A DNA stretch of 64,000 nucleotides from Chitinophaga sancti (GCF_034424315.1 NZ_CP139972.1:8192501-8256500), one strand, 5' to 3'; shown: positions 42,602-52,055, counted from the first letter of the stretch. Made by a program: numbers and translations. The notes: generated from the letters alone by a model not told the origin.

Positions 42602-43051
42602 TTATTTTGTGGCGATGAAGATGGCTACTTCGGAATTTGCTCCCTGTTGAGATTTCGCGCCATACACCTCGTAGTCGTAAGTATATTTTCTATTCAGTTC
42701 TTTATCTTTCTGCCAGATCTCCATCCAGGTATTTCCTACAGCAGCCGGCATTTCTCCCTTTGCGGTGAATTTCTGGAATTGTTCCGGGCCAAACTCCCGT
42801 CCTGTAAGGCCTTCGGGTACCTCGTTCAGCGTTGTTACCGGCACGCCAATGATGGTGGTATATTCTTCTGTATAATCACTTTTGTAATCAGTATAGATAG
42901 CATATATTTCTCCGGATGCCTTATTGGGAATTTTCTCCATCACATTTTCTGCAAAAAACTGCCCCCATAACTTCCCTAAATCCTGCATAGCCTGTGCATC
43001 CTTATTTGTTGTCCTTACTGATAGTCCGATTACTTTAAATCCGTTTGTCAT
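42602..43051 (-). CDS. GyrI-like effector-binding protein
   Basis: A 149-residue protein of the GyrI-like/AraC-effector-binding fold: the start FKVIGLSVRTTN, the central IYAIYTDYKSDYTEEYTTIIGVPV and the ending WMEIWQKDKELNRKY with YDYEVYG follow the family pattern. Homologues bind cationic drugs or inhibit gyrase. It is followed by map on the same strand with a 10-base gap and divergent from a lipoprotein gene. Confidence 0.8.
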   Translation of the reverse strand: MTNGFKVIGLSVRTTNKDAQAMQDLGKLWGQFFAENVMEKIPNKASGEIYAIYTDYKSDYTEEYTTIIGVPVTTLNEVPEGLTGREFGPEQFQKFTAKGEMPAAVGNTWMEIWQKDKELNRKYTYDYEVYGAKSQQGANSEVAIFIATK

Positions 43052-43219
43052 ATTCTGTTTTAGATTGATGAGATTAACCGGCCGTAAAGATAAGTAAAAC
43101 CCTTGCTTTTTTGTACTCTTTTCCTGGTCGGGTATATGGGGATTGCCAATATGGGTATTTCCGTATGCAGGATAAATATACAGGCGCCATGTGTTTAAGA
43201 AAATGACTACCTTCCTGCT

Positions 43220-43552
43220 ATGAATAAGATCTTGTTTTCCCTGCTGTTAGCTGTAACAGTATTTACCTGTAGCTGTACTGTACAAAAACAGTCTAAATTT
43301 ACCACGGACCGCATAAAGCCAGGCATGAGTAAAGAAGCAGTCATCGCGTTATACGGCAAACCTTATAAGGAAAGTACGTTTACTGACAGTAATCAGGTCG
43401 TGCATGAAAACCTGTATTACAAGGAACACATCTGGAGTCGTAACTGGTATGAAATAAATAACATTCTTCACTTCGAAAACTCGGTGCTGAAATCCCTGGA
43501 ACAGGGAGACGAACGCCTTGTAGACAAGGAAAGGGAGGTAGTGGTTAAGTAA
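43220..43552 (+). CDS. small lipoprotein, BamE/SmpA-like
   Basis: A 110-residue lipoprotein (signal MNKILFSLLLAVTVFTCSC, lipobox cysteine). The body has the RIKPGMSKEAVIALYGKPY motif of the BamE/SmpA-OmlA fold. That fold supports outer-membrane assembly in Proteobacteria, but in this phylum such small proteins often have other roles. It stands alone and is convergent with a Crp/Fnr gene. Confidence 0.8.
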   Translation: MNKILFSLLLAVTVFTCSCTVQKQSKFTTDRIKPGMSKEAVIALYGKPYKESTFTDSNQVVHENLYYKEHIWSRNWYEINNILHFENSVLKSLEQGDERLVDKEREVVVK

Positions 43553-43559
43553 AAATACT

Positions 43560-44129
43560 TTACCGGATATTCCTTCTTATCCTACTCAGCGATGATTGGG
43601 TGATTCCCAGGTAAGAGGCCAGGTAGGACAAGGGAATTCTATTGGCCAATGCCGGGAAATTTCTCAAAAACATCAGGTAACGTTCAGTGGCATCTTCCGC
43701 CATCATGGGGCTGATCCTGTTCACTTTCTCTGCCAGGCTTTTAGCAGTGATCTTTGCAATGATCGGATCCCAGGTAATGATGGTCATAGACAATTCGTCC
43801 ATCACCTCCCTGGATAATACGATATATTCACAGTCTGTAACAGCCTGTATATATTCTGTAGAGGGAATATGTTGATTATAACTATGAATATCCACGATGA
43901 AATTATTTTCATCAATGAAGTACTTCGTAATTTCATCACCTTTATTATTGTAATAGCAAACCCGCATGATCCCTGCTGTTAAAAAGATCACCTCCCGCGG
44001 TATTCTTCCCGCCTCATGATAATACGTATCTTTTCGGCTTGTCTTCACCATGCTCCTGCTCTTAATCAAGTCAATCTGCTGCTGGTTCAGCTGTCCAAAA
44101 TGTAAAAGGTAATTAATTAGTTGCTCCAT
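43560..44129 (-). CDS. Crp/Fnr-family transcriptional regulator
   Basis: A 189-residue regulator with a beta-roll (about 25-115, YYHEAGRIPREVIFLTAGIMR and FIDENNFIVDIHSYNQ) and a C-terminal helix-turn-helix (YLASYLGITQSSLSRIRRNI). Its start codon lies 6 bases after the stop of an SDR gene, so the two are in one transcript. A 20-bp perfect palindrome upstream of that SDR gene (44987-45006) is the obvious operator. Confidence 0.88.
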   Translation of the reverse strand: MEQLINYLLHFGQLNQQQIDLIKSRSMVKTSRKDTYYHEAGRIPREVIFLTAGIMRVCYYNNKGDEITKYFIDENNFIVDIHSYNQHIPSTEYIQAVTDCEYIVLSREVMDELSMTIITWDPIIAKITAKSLAEKVNRISPMMAEDATERYLMFLRNFPALANRIPLSYLASYLGITQSSLSRIRRNIR

Positions 44130-44135
44130 AGTCTG

Positions 44136-44936
44136 CTATTTCATCTGGCTCATCAGCATTTTGTCAAACATCTTATCAGATAGCATCTTCCGCATCAACA
44201 ACATCGGCTTCGCCATTGCACCACCAATATACCTTGTTTTCGGATGTTTCGCCTCAATTCCTTTTTTAATCAATGCTGCGATCACCACTGGTTCTACTGC
44301 ATGCTTCTCCATATCACCATATGTTTTTTCCAGGCTGGCTGCCAGTCCTTTGTAGACCGTATTCCCCGAAACCCGCATCATGTCTTTTGCGCCGATAGCT
44401 GTCATCTCAGATTTTGTACCACCCGGCTCTATCACGATGACATCAATTCCAAACTGCCTGACTTCGTTACGCAGCGAATCACTCAATCCTTCCAGGGCAA
44501 ACTTACTGGCATGGTACCAAACACCCATGGGCAGCCCCACCTTACCACCAACAGATGAAATATTCACGATCTTACCATATCTTTTTTCACGCATCTGCGG
44601 CAATACTAATTGTATTAAGCGGGCTACGCCAAACAGGTTTATTTCCATTTGATTCCTGGCTTCAGATAAAGGTACATCTTCCAGTGCGCCGTAGGAACCT
44701 AAGCCTGCACTGTTTACCAGGATGTCTATGCGCCCGGTTTGCGCTATGCAGGCCAGGATGCTCTCCTCTTTCGTCACATCCAGCGCAATGGGTTGTACGC
44801 CATATTCCTTCAGCGATTGCAGCATGTCCATACGGCGTGCGGCACCATATACCTGGTAACCATGTTGTGCCAGGTAAATAGCGGTGGCTTTACCAATTCC
44901 GGAAGAAGCACCTGTAACCAAAACTGTCTTCGACAT
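44136..44936 (-). CDS. SDR-family oxidoreductase
   Basis: A 266-residue classical SDR with TGASSGIGKATA, the LVNSAGLGSYG (variant of NNAG), the catalytic Ser in NISSVGGKVGLP and YHASKFALEGL. Its C-terminal part has the membrane-associated type seen in DltE/YbbO-like members, with KGIEAKHPKTRYIGG. The start was moved from 44996 to MSKTVLVTG. It is followed by the Crp/Fnr gene and preceded by a quinone oxidoreductase gene on the same strand. Confidence 0.88.
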   Translation of the reverse strand: MSKTVLVTGASSGIGKATAIYLAQHGYQVYGAARRMDMLQSLKEYGVQPIALDVTKEESILACIAQTGRIDILVNSAGLGSYGALEDVPLSEARNQMEINLFGVARLIQLVLPQMREKRYGKIVNISSVGGKVGLPMGVWYHASKFALEGLSDSLRNEVRQFGIDVIVIEPGGTKSEMTAIGAKDMMRVSGNTVYKGLAASLEKTYGDMEKHAVEPVVIAALIKKGIEAKHPKTRYIGGAMAKPMLLMRKMLSDKMFDKMLMSQMK

Positions 44937-44986
44937 TGTTTTATTTTTTGATGATGTAACGAAGGTAGTCTGGCTACAGGTGGAAG

Positions 44987-45006
44987 TATTTGCCATTTGG
45001 CAAATA
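44987..45006. promoter_or_regulatory. 20-bp perfect palindrome, likely Crp/Fnr operator
   Basis: TATTTGCCATTTGGCAAATA is two 9-bp arms with a 2-base centre. It lies 51 bases upstream of the SDR start, on the promoter side of the SDR-Crp/Fnr pair. Perfect two-fold symmetry with this size is typical of a dimeric HTH regulator site. Confidence 0.65.
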
Positions 45007-45015
45007 ATGAACTGC

Positions 45016-46023
45016 TTAAACGGTTAAAACGATTTTACCCTGTATATGTCCATGAGCTGCCCGTTCGTGTGCTTTTGATGCGGCAGCGAGCGGAAAAGTG
45101 CTATCAATGGCAACCCTGAGGATACCGGCAGCCATTAGCTCCCCTAATTTTTCCAGCTGGGGGCCATTGCTCCGCACCTGTGTCATTGAGACATGAATAC
45201 CCCGTTTTACTGCTTCTTCCCCGTCAGCAAATCCCAGAAATACGGGGAACAGGGCGCCGCCACTTTTAAGGACTTTCAGGAAACGCCCTGTAGTCGGACC
45301 GCCTAATGTATCCAGCACCAGGTCCACATCGCGTACTACATCTTCAGGGGCCTGTTGGGTGTAATCAATAAATTCATCAGCGCCCAGCTCCTGTAAGAAT
45401 GCTGCATGTTTGCCGGAAGCCACGGCTATCACATACGCTCCTTTCCATTTGGCGAGTTGCAGCGCCAGGTGACCTACACCTCCCGCGGCGCCATTGATCA
45501 ATACCCTTTTGCCCCCGAGCGGAACAGGCTGATGTTTTGCTGCCTGCAGGGGATTCTGAACATCATGGCCAAGTTCAATTAAAAATTGCCAGGCTGTCAA
45601 ACCAGCCATGGGGGCTGCTGCGGCTTGTATATGATCAATGCCCGCTGGTTTGTGTGCAAAGTGTGAAGCAGGGCCTGATACATATTCTGCATAGGCTGCA
45701 CTCTCGCCCATACTGGGAAACTGCAGCATGCTAAATACTTCATCACCTACGGCAAAGCCCTGCACATCAGGGGCAATGGCTGCAATGACCCCGGATAGAT
45801 CTGTTCCCGGAATAATAGGGAAGGGGATGTTCGGTCGCCACTCAGGGGGCAGCATTTTATACCCATCCCGTAAATACCAGTCTGGTGGATTGATACCGAT
45901 GGAGTGCACTTTTACCAGTATTTCACCTTGTTGTAAAGTGGGAACAGGCGCGTTTTCATATAGCAATACCGCTGGCCCTCCGAACTCGTGGAGCCGGACA
46001 GCTTTCATTTCATTTTGTTTCAT
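45016..46023 (-). CDS. NADP-dependent quinone/zinc-free alcohol oxidoreductase (MDR family)
   Basis: A 335-residue medium-chain reductase of the quinone-oxidoreductase type: a GroES-like N-terminus (KAVRLHEFGGPAVLLYENAPVP), NPPDWYLRDGY, the Rossmann motif VLINGAAGGVGHLALQLAKW and the ending HIQGKIVLTV. It lacks the zinc-binding cysteine cluster, as zeta-crystallin-type enzymes do. It lies 71 bases after an AraC gene and 79 bases before the SDR gene on the same strand, so a four-gene cluster is likely. Met6 (46008) is an equally good start. Confidence 0.87.
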   Translation of the reverse strand: MKQNEMKAVRLHEFGGPAVLLYENAPVPTLQQGEILVKVHSIGINPPDWYLRDGYKMLPPEWRPNIPFPIIPGTDLSGVIAAIAPDVQGFAVGDEVFSMLQFPSMGESAAYAEYVSGPASHFAHKPAGIDHIQAAAAPMAGLTAWQFLIELGHDVQNPLQAAKHQPVPLGGKRVLINGAAGGVGHLALQLAKWKGAYVIAVASGKHAAFLQELGADEFIDYTQQAPEDVVRDVDLVLDTLGGPTTGRFLKVLKSGGALFPVFLGFADGEEAVKRGIHVSMTQVRSNGPQLEKLGELMAAGILRVAIDSTFPLAAASKAHERAAHGHIQGKIVLTV

Positions 46024-46094
46024 GTTGAATGTATTATGGACATAGCAATCCCTTGTAGGTACCAGCCCTATTGGAGTTCACCTGCCCTTGCTGA

Positions 46095-46997
46095 TTAATT
46101 GAATGATTTTCTGAAGATGGTCGGGGAAAGATGTGTATGACGCTTAAACAATTTATTAAATGACTGAGGATGTTCAAACCCTAACTGGTAGGCAATTTCA
46201 GCCACCGTGAGCCGTGTGGTGCTTAATACTATTTTTGCCCTTTCTATTAACCGGTCATGGATATGCTGCTGTACGTTTTGCCCTGTTAGTGACCGGAGCA
46301 TATCAGACAAATACCGGGATGATACCTGCAGGTGATCTGCCACTTCCTGCACGCTTGGGATGCCTCCCTGCTGGTCTGCAAATCTTGCTTCCAGGTAATT
46401 ATTCATCCGGGTAATCACATCGTGATGAATTGCTTTTCGGGTAATAAACTGCCGGTTATAAAAGCGATTACTATAATTAAGGAGGAGTTCTATCTGGGAA
46501 ACCAGCACATCCTGGCTAAAGATATCTGTGTTGTTATCCAGCTCGTCCGCAATATTTTCAAACAATCCTGCAATCACCTTTTTCTCTTTATCAGATAAAA
46601 ACAAAGCCTCTGTTACCGCATAGGAGAAAAACCCATATTCCTGAATATGCTGTCCTAAAGCATAATTCCGGATCAGATCGGCATGGAAGAAAAGCGTATA
46701 ACCGTCGAGGCAACTTTCTTCGGCAGACATTGTCACTACCTGGTTTGGAGCCAGGAAGGCCATGCCTCCTTCTTCGAAATCATAATACCCCTGCCCGTAT
46801 TTAATCTGCCCGCTAAAATCTTTCTTAAAAGAGATCTTATAAAAATCGATCATGAACTTTACTCCAACCAGGTTCCGGCTTCCTTTTTCATGGTCATAGT
46901 TCACCAATGCTACCAGGGGATGCAGGGGTTTGGGCATATCCAGGTCCCGCATGAACTCGGAGATACTTTTGTATATGATAGGAGGTGTTGCTTTCAT
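46095..46997 (-). CDS. AraC-family transcriptional regulator
   Basis: A 300-residue regulator with a cupin-like N-terminal half (GVKFMIDFYKISFKKDFSG, GMAFLAPNQVVTMSAEES) and a C-terminal double helix-turn-helix (about 205-300: VADHLQVSSRYLSDMLRSLT and AEIAYQLGFEHPQSFNKLFK). It is followed by the quinone oxidoreductase gene on the same strand, which is its likely target. The 426 bases upstream hold no gene. Confidence 0.9.
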   Translation of the reverse strand: MKATPPIIYKSISEFMRDLDMPKPLHPLVALVNYDHEKGSRNLVGVKFMIDFYKISFKKDFSGQIKYGQGYYDFEEGGMAFLAPNQVVTMSAEESCLDGYTLFFHADLIRNYALGQHIQEYGFFSYAVTEALFLSDKEKKVIAGLFENIADELDNNTDIFSQDVLVSQIELLLNYSNRFYNRQFITRKAIHHDVITRMNNYLEARFADQQGGIPSVQEVADHLQVSSRYLSDMLRSLTGQNVQQHIHDRLIERAKIVLSTTRLTVAEIAYQLGFEHPQSFNKLFKRHTHLSPTIFRKSFN

Positions 46998-47423
46998 GAT
47001 GTAAAGGTCAGGAAAGTGGATGAATAAAAATTAGCCTAAAAGGTAAAAAGTGTAGCCTGGAGGTGAAGGTTGGTGATTGCAGTCTTAGGACCTATGTGGA
47101 GGTATTTTGAAGATGAAATGGATGAGAGGATTTACGGAATTGTAAACAGCGGGTGTGTTTGAAGGGGAATAGGGGTAAAGTAGTTTTTCATTGAGGATAA
47201 TAATGGCGGGGGAGGGGAAGGAACCTCATATATTAGTGGTAGCAAGCAGCTGTGAACTGGTGATCCGGAAAGGGAAATAGAGGCTGACTGTAATAGTTGG
47301 TCAGCCTCTATTCTTTCGGGCCTGACTAAAAAGGGTACCCCCTCTCGGGTGGGTGATGGAGACGAAATGGCTTTTACGCAATTCTCAGTGTCTTCATTTT
47401 CCTTTTGTCAGCCCCGCTTGTAT
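46998..47423. other. 426-base intergenic region with a terminator hairpin
   Basis: No gene seen. The region is purine-rich on the + strand. It holds a 13-bp perfect stem (AATAGAGGCTGAC at 47276-47288, GTCAGCCTCTATT at 47300-47312), which is a plausible terminator of the - strand GH31 gene 112 bases away, and the start region of the AraC gene. Confidence 0.55.
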
Positions 47424-49565
47424 CTAGAAATTGACACGCCCGTCTTTTCCAATCAGGGCATTTTTTTCTTCTTTACCCAATACAATTTTCACCGCTTTGT
47501 AAGTATTCTTTCCGGCATACGCGCCGCTTACTTTCCAGCTCAGTGTTTTAGCTGCATCATCCCATACAAATGTTGTAGTTCTGGTAGTGCCTTTAGTATA
47601 ATTGTAAGAAGTACCATCATCTTCCACCATATTGAAACGACCATTCTTTCCGGGATAAATATGTATTTCCAGCGGCGCCGTGCTGGCCTGCTCTGAATAC
47701 TGCACAACAGGGCTCAACGGCAATATTGTACCTGCACGAACATACACAGGGATCTCATCCAGTTGCTTATCAACCGCGATTGTTTTTGGCCCATGTACTT
47801 CTTCACCACTAAAATAATCATACCAGGTATCTGCCGGCAGGTAAACAGTACGTTTACCGCCTGCATTTAACAATGGCGCAGCTAATACCCCTTTACCCAG
47901 TAACCATTCATCCGTCATATTTGCAACTGCAGGATCTGCCGGGTATTCCATCACCAGTGGTCGCATGATGGGCGCACCTGTATTGTAGGCTTCATGGCCC
48001 AGGCTGTAAGTATATGGTAACAGGCGGTACCTCAGCTCCAGTGCTTTGCGCATAGCTGCTTCGCCATCTTCACCCCAGAGGTAGGGAAAACGCGCTGTCG
48101 TACCAAGGTCGGAATGAGAACGCATGATCGGGAAGAAAACCCCTGCCTGGAACCAGCGAACCAGTGTTTCTTTTTCCGGGGTACCATGGAAGCCGCCAAT
48201 ATCACAGGCGCCATAATACATACCTGCCAGGCTGAAATTCAGCAGGTCTTTAGGTACATCTGCCAGGGAAGCCCAGGAAGACTGGATATCACCATCCCAG
48301 GTGCAATAACCAAACCGCTGATTGCCGGGGCTAAATGCCCTGTTAATCGTGAAGTGACGGTAATTGGGCCGCACTTGATTCAAGAGGTGATATTGGGCTG
48401 TATTCCACCAATAATAGCAGGTATAATAAGATTCTCCTTCATCATCCCACCAGGCATCCACACCTTTCTGCAGCATTGGTTTGGTCCGTTCTTCAAACCA
48501 TTTCCGCGCCTGTGCGTTACTAAAGTTCAGGTCACGGCTATCGGACTCAGGATGACTTAACCAGCCATTTTTCCTGGCAGTATCCAGCAGCAGGTTATTG
48601 CCTAATCTCGGTTTGCGGATACCAATAAATTTAACACCCTCCGCTTTGAGATCTGCGATTTGTTTAGCAGGATGGGGGAATAGTTTAGGATTGAAATTAA
48701 AGTCGCTATACCCTTCCTTGCCTTCTTTGGCTACGGTATAATCGGGCGTGGTAGTATACCATTCAAAGTCAAAGATAAATGCATCTACAGGCAATTTATG
48801 AGAACGGAACTTATTGAGCACATTGGCAATGTAAGTGCTGTCTTCCCAGCCCCACTGACTTTGGAGGTATCCAAATGCCCATCTCGGTGGAAGTTTAGGT
48901 TTCCCGGTTAATTGCACATATCCTTTGGCACCATCGTAGATAGTGCTGGCAGGCCAGAGGTAAAGGTTCGCGGCCTTTGCCCTGTATTTCCAGGTCAGCT
49001 GTTGGCCGGCGTTATTCCAGGTAGCAGGTGCATTGTCATCGACAGAAACACCAAAAGCACTGTAACCGGTATTATTCCAGAGATAGGGAATACCTGCCAG
49101 GCCATTGTTTACCGCAGAGCCAGACTTGTCCTTTGTCAGGTCTTTGGATGTGATATTTCCTGACCCGTAGCAGGTACCGGCAGCCGGGTAAATAATAGCT
49201 GTAGCAGAATCGCTGAACTGATAGCTACCATCCTGGATCAGGGCTTTATTGGCCGGATCATACAGTGACCAGGTACCGGTGCCTGTATTGATCAGTAATT
49301 TACCAAATGCCGTCTTAATCCCGTACAAGGGTGGCGTCGAAATCACCGTGTAGGGCGAGGAAGTTTGATTGTCTATAAAAATACTTTTGATGGGGAGTGG
49401 TGCAGCCGAATCATTCAGGCTTAGACAAAAAGTAGCATTCGTGGCAAAGAGGCCGACCTGATGGCCTTTCACAGTGACAATAATCCCGTTGGGAGCCTTC
49501 GTGACCTGTGCATACGTGGCTGCTGACTGTAAGGCTGTCAGCAGGAGTAAAACCAGTTTTTTCAT
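47424..49565 (-). CDS. GH31 alpha-glycosidase
   Basis: A 713-residue exported enzyme of glycoside hydrolase family 31. A signal peptide (ending ATYAQ) and a beta-sandwich N-domain precede the barrel. The nucleophile region reads GVDAWWDDEGES with Asp374 as the likely nucleophile, where many members have WxDMNE, and the acid/base lies in TWDGDIQSS (Asp426). FDFEWY and MRSHSDLG, with RYRLLPY, are also typical. A C-terminal DUF5110-like sandwich closes it. It probably removes terminal alpha-glucose or alpha-xylose from oligosaccharides in the periplasm. It follows the AraC gene by 90 bases and may be controlled by it. Confidence 0.9.
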   Translation of the reverse strand: MKKLVLLLLTALQSAATYAQVTKAPNGIIVTVKGHQVGLFATNATFCLSLNDSAAPLPIKSIFIDNQTSSPYTVISTPPLYGIKTAFGKLLINTGTGTWSLYDPANKALIQDGSYQFSDSATAIIYPAAGTCYGSGNITSKDLTKDKSGSAVNNGLAGIPYLWNNTGYSAFGVSVDDNAPATWNNAGQQLTWKYRAKAANLYLWPASTIYDGAKGYVQLTGKPKLPPRWAFGYLQSQWGWEDSTYIANVLNKFRSHKLPVDAFIFDFEWYTTTPDYTVAKEGKEGYSDFNFNPKLFPHPAKQIADLKAEGVKFIGIRKPRLGNNLLLDTARKNGWLSHPESDSRDLNFSNAQARKWFEERTKPMLQKGVDAWWDDEGESYYTCYYWWNTAQYHLLNQVRPNYRHFTINRAFSPGNQRFGYCTWDGDIQSSWASLADVPKDLLNFSLAGMYYGACDIGGFHGTPEKETLVRWFQAGVFFPIMRSHSDLGTTARFPYLWGEDGEAAMRKALELRYRLLPYTYSLGHEAYNTGAPIMRPLVMEYPADPAVANMTDEWLLGKGVLAAPLLNAGGKRTVYLPADTWYDYFSGEEVHGPKTIAVDKQLDEIPVYVRAGTILPLSPVVQYSEQASTAPLEIHIYPGKNGRFNMVEDDGTSYNYTKGTTRTTTFVWDDAAKTLSWKVSGAYAGKNTYKAVKIVLGKEEKNALIGKDGRVNF

Positions 49566-49655
49566 AAATTAAGTGGTATAAGAGGGAGGAAAGATATAAA
49601 AGAATTTGCTAAATCGGTTTAACAATTTCTATATTTAGGTTAATTTTTTTCTGAG

Positions 49656-50588
49656 CTATTGTTCTAAGCTGTATTTCTTCGGTTTTTTACCGATGTATTT
49701 TTCGAATGTCCTGGAGAAATGGCTGAGATTTTCAAACCCTACCTGGTAACCCACTTCTGATACTGAAAGCTTTTCTTCGCGAAGAAGGCGTGCAGCTTCC
49801 TGCATTCTGAAATGCTGATAATAATCATAGATGCCCATGCCAAAAATCTGGGTAAAGATCTTCCGCATTTTCAACTCATTCATTCCTGCTATCTGTTTTA
49901 ACTCATCAATGCTGCCTGGCTGGCTGAGGGAGGATAATATTTTATCGCGCACCTTGTAAATAGATTGGATGTCTTTGTGACTTAATTTCTGGTGAACTGG
50001 TTGCTCCCGTTTGCTCAGGCTTTTAAATAAATAGAAGATCAGTTCCATCGCTTTTAGTTTGTAGTGGAATGCTGACAGGTTCCCAGCTTCCTCTTTCTTT
50101 ACAATATCATTGATAGTACGGAGAATATCATCAGTCATGATTTCTTCAATGATGAAATCATAACGGGTATCAAACAGGTATTGAAATTTTGAAGCATCCT
50201 CTTTTAGAAATCCTTTCAGGTATTCAGCGCTGATGATGACAGCGACTACCTGTACACGACGGGGATCTTTTCTGAAAGTACTGGTGTAGGAATAGGTGGC
50301 GGGAAATGCGCGGATAGCGGGGCTTTCGGTTCGTTTGGACCGGGGGGTGTCATCAAATACATTTTTAAAGAAAAAGCAGATACTGTCTTTAATATGCGTA
50401 GGTGCAACCGTTTTACGACGGAAAGTTTTATTAACAGTATAAGCAGCAAAGAACATCACCAGTTCAGGGAAGAAGTCAAAACTTTTATGGTAATGTAAGT
50501 TGACATGATGGATCATACCCTCCCCGATATTATACCCGATCTTATCAAAGAAATGCAGGAAGTTCAATTCGTCGTTTTGATATTCCAT
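49656..50588 (-). CDS. AraC-family transcriptional regulator
   Basis: A 310-residue regulator whose C-terminal 100 residues form the double helix-turn-helix (LKQIAGMNELKMRKIFTQIF and GYQVGFENLSHFSRTFEKY). The N-terminal part (HYHKSFDFFPELVMFFAAYT) is a cupin-like or sensory region. It lies 90 bases upstream of the GH31 gene on the same strand and divergent from an alpha/beta hydrolase gene with 132 bases between starts. Confidence 0.9.
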   Translation of the reverse strand: MEYQNDELNFLHFFDKIGYNIGEGMIHHVNLHYHKSFDFFPELVMFFAAYTVNKTFRRKTVAPTHIKDSICFFFKNVFDDTPRSKRTESPAIRAFPATYSYTSTFRKDPRRVQVVAVIISAEYLKGFLKEDASKFQYLFDTRYDFIIEEIMTDDILRTINDIVKKEEAGNLSAFHYKLKAMELIFYLFKSLSKREQPVHQKLSHKDIQSIYKVRDKILSSLSQPGSIDELKQIAGMNELKMRKIFTQIFGMGIYDYYQHFRMQEAARLLREEKLSVSEVGYQVGFENLSHFSRTFEKYIGKKPKKYSLEQ

Positions 50589-50720
50589 ATGTTTTACGAC
50601 TATTTTTAGTAGTTAATTGGCTATTTTATTTCTAAAGATAAGATCAATTTTGTAATGTAATCAATGAAAAAGAGAGGCGCTTGTGCGCCTGGGCAATAGA
50701 ATGTTTTAAAAAAAATAGTG

Positions 50721-51872
50721 ATGGCAAACCAGGATTATTCTACGCAGCGATTAAGTCAGCGTTATCGTTTTGCGGATCCCAATATGGATCTGTTTTTTCT
50801 CGCCGCATTAGGTTGGGGGCCGGCTGGCGGCTTATCTGCCGGAGAGGCATTTTACATAGCGTCTCAGATCAGGGATGGAGATGCAGATTCCTGGGCGGAT
50901 GCATTCGAAAAACAGGGAGAGATCCTGCATGCGGAGGCAAGGGAGTGGCAGCAACGAGGTTTGGCAAGGGCTGTGGGGGAGGCCAGTTTGAAAGCATTTG
51001 CCTGTTATCGTTCTGCCTGGCAATTTGTAGCACCGGGAGAAAGGTTCATTGCTTTATTTACTAAAAGTCAGCTTCTTTTTGACCAGGCAATGACAGCATT
51101 AAACCTGACTGCAATCCGTTTTTCTGTTCCTTATGGTGGTGGTGAATTACCGGGTCATTTTTATCCGGCAAGTGATCCGGCTGCACCAACGGTGCTGGTG
51201 ATTGGTGGTGCGGATACCTGCCATGAGGATCGTTTTTTATCACAGGGCAGATATTATGCAGAACGGGGTTATGCCGTGGCATTAGTCGATTTACCTGGCC
51301 AGGGAATTGTACAGCAGCAGGGATTGCATTGGGAAGTGGAGGTAGAAAAACCAATTGCAGCAATACTCGATGAATTAATAAAGAGATTTGCTGTTCGTAA
51401 GGTTGCTTTATTGGGGATGAGCCTGGGTGGTTATTTTGCATGTCGTGCAGCAGCTTATGAACCCCGGCTGGCAGCCGTGGTAGCAACGCCGGCGCTGACA
51501 TGTCCGTATGAATTATTTTCCGGGGTGGCAAAGCAGATGGAAGAAAATTCCATACAATCAGCAGCTGCACTTAGAAATCACCAGGTATTGATGTGGAAAG
51601 CAGGTGTTAGTGACCTTGCATCTTTAGGTAGCCTTTGGGAAGGGGTAAGGGTAAATCCTGCACATGTGCATGTACCTTTTTTGTCAGTATTGGGTATGCA
51701 GGAAGGAAGTATCTGGAAGAAGCAAACAAACGAATGGCATGCGGCGATTCCATCTTCTAAAAAGAAACTGTTACAGTTGGATGCAGCGACAGGAGCAGAT
51801 GCGCATTGCCAGGGGAGTAACCCGCTTCGTTTGGTGCAGGAAGTAGATGCGTGGCTAAAAGAGGTATTGTAG
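50721..51872 (+). CDS. alpha/beta hydrolase, FrsA/2,6-dihydroxypseudooxynicotine-hydrolase type
   Basis: A 383-residue hydrolase. A helical N-terminal domain (about 1-130, VAPGERFIALFTKSQLLFDQ) precedes the catalytic fold, as in the large-cap FrsA-type family. The oxyanion region VLVIGGADTCHEDRF, the nucleophile elbow LGMSLGGYFACR and the late His in DAHCQGSNP are visible. The substrate is unknown. The frame opens at GTG 50718; ATG 50721 is preferred. A 6-bp hairpin (AGGCGC/GCGCCT, 50675-50690) lies in its leader. Confidence 0.85.
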   Translation: MANQDYSTQRLSQRYRFADPNMDLFFLAALGWGPAGGLSAGEAFYIASQIRDGDADSWADAFEKQGEILHAEAREWQQRGLARAVGEASLKAFACYRSAWQFVAPGERFIALFTKSQLLFDQAMTALNLTAIRFSVPYGGGELPGHFYPASDPAAPTVLVIGGADTCHEDRFLSQGRYYAERGYAVALVDLPGQGIVQQQGLHWEVEVEKPIAAILDELIKRFAVRKVALLGMSLGGYFACRAAAYEPRLAAVVATPALTCPYELFSGVAKQMEENSIQSAAALRNHQVLMWKAGVSDLASLGSLWEGVRVNPAHVHVPFLSVLGMQEGSIWKKQTNEWHAAIPSSKKKLLQLDAATGADAHCQGSNPLRLVQEVDAWLKEVL

Positions 51873-51886
51873 GAAGTCTATTTTTT

Positions 51887-51997
51887 TTATGCGATCTGAC
51901 GACGGTCGGTAGTTGTTGAGGAACAAGCCAGGAAGAGGCTGCATACTACCAGCAGGGATGCTACAATTGGTTTTCTGTCATATTGGTTGGATAGAGG
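51887..51997 (-). other. possible lipoprotein-signal relic
   Basis: A short - strand frame encodes RKPIVASLLVVCSLFLACSS followed by TTTDRRQIA and a stop. It has a clean lipobox-like cysteine but no start codon and only 8 residues after the signal. It may be the end of a decayed gene for a small lipoprotein, or a chance frame. Confidence 0.35.
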
Positions 51998-52055
51998 GTT
52001 TTAAAACAGCTGCGGAATTGGGTGAATATCGGGGATTGGCCTGATAAATTAGTTT

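Noticed and set aside
48114..48560. 148-residue + strand frame opposite the GH31 gene
   Set aside because: Shadow of the GH31 reading frame.
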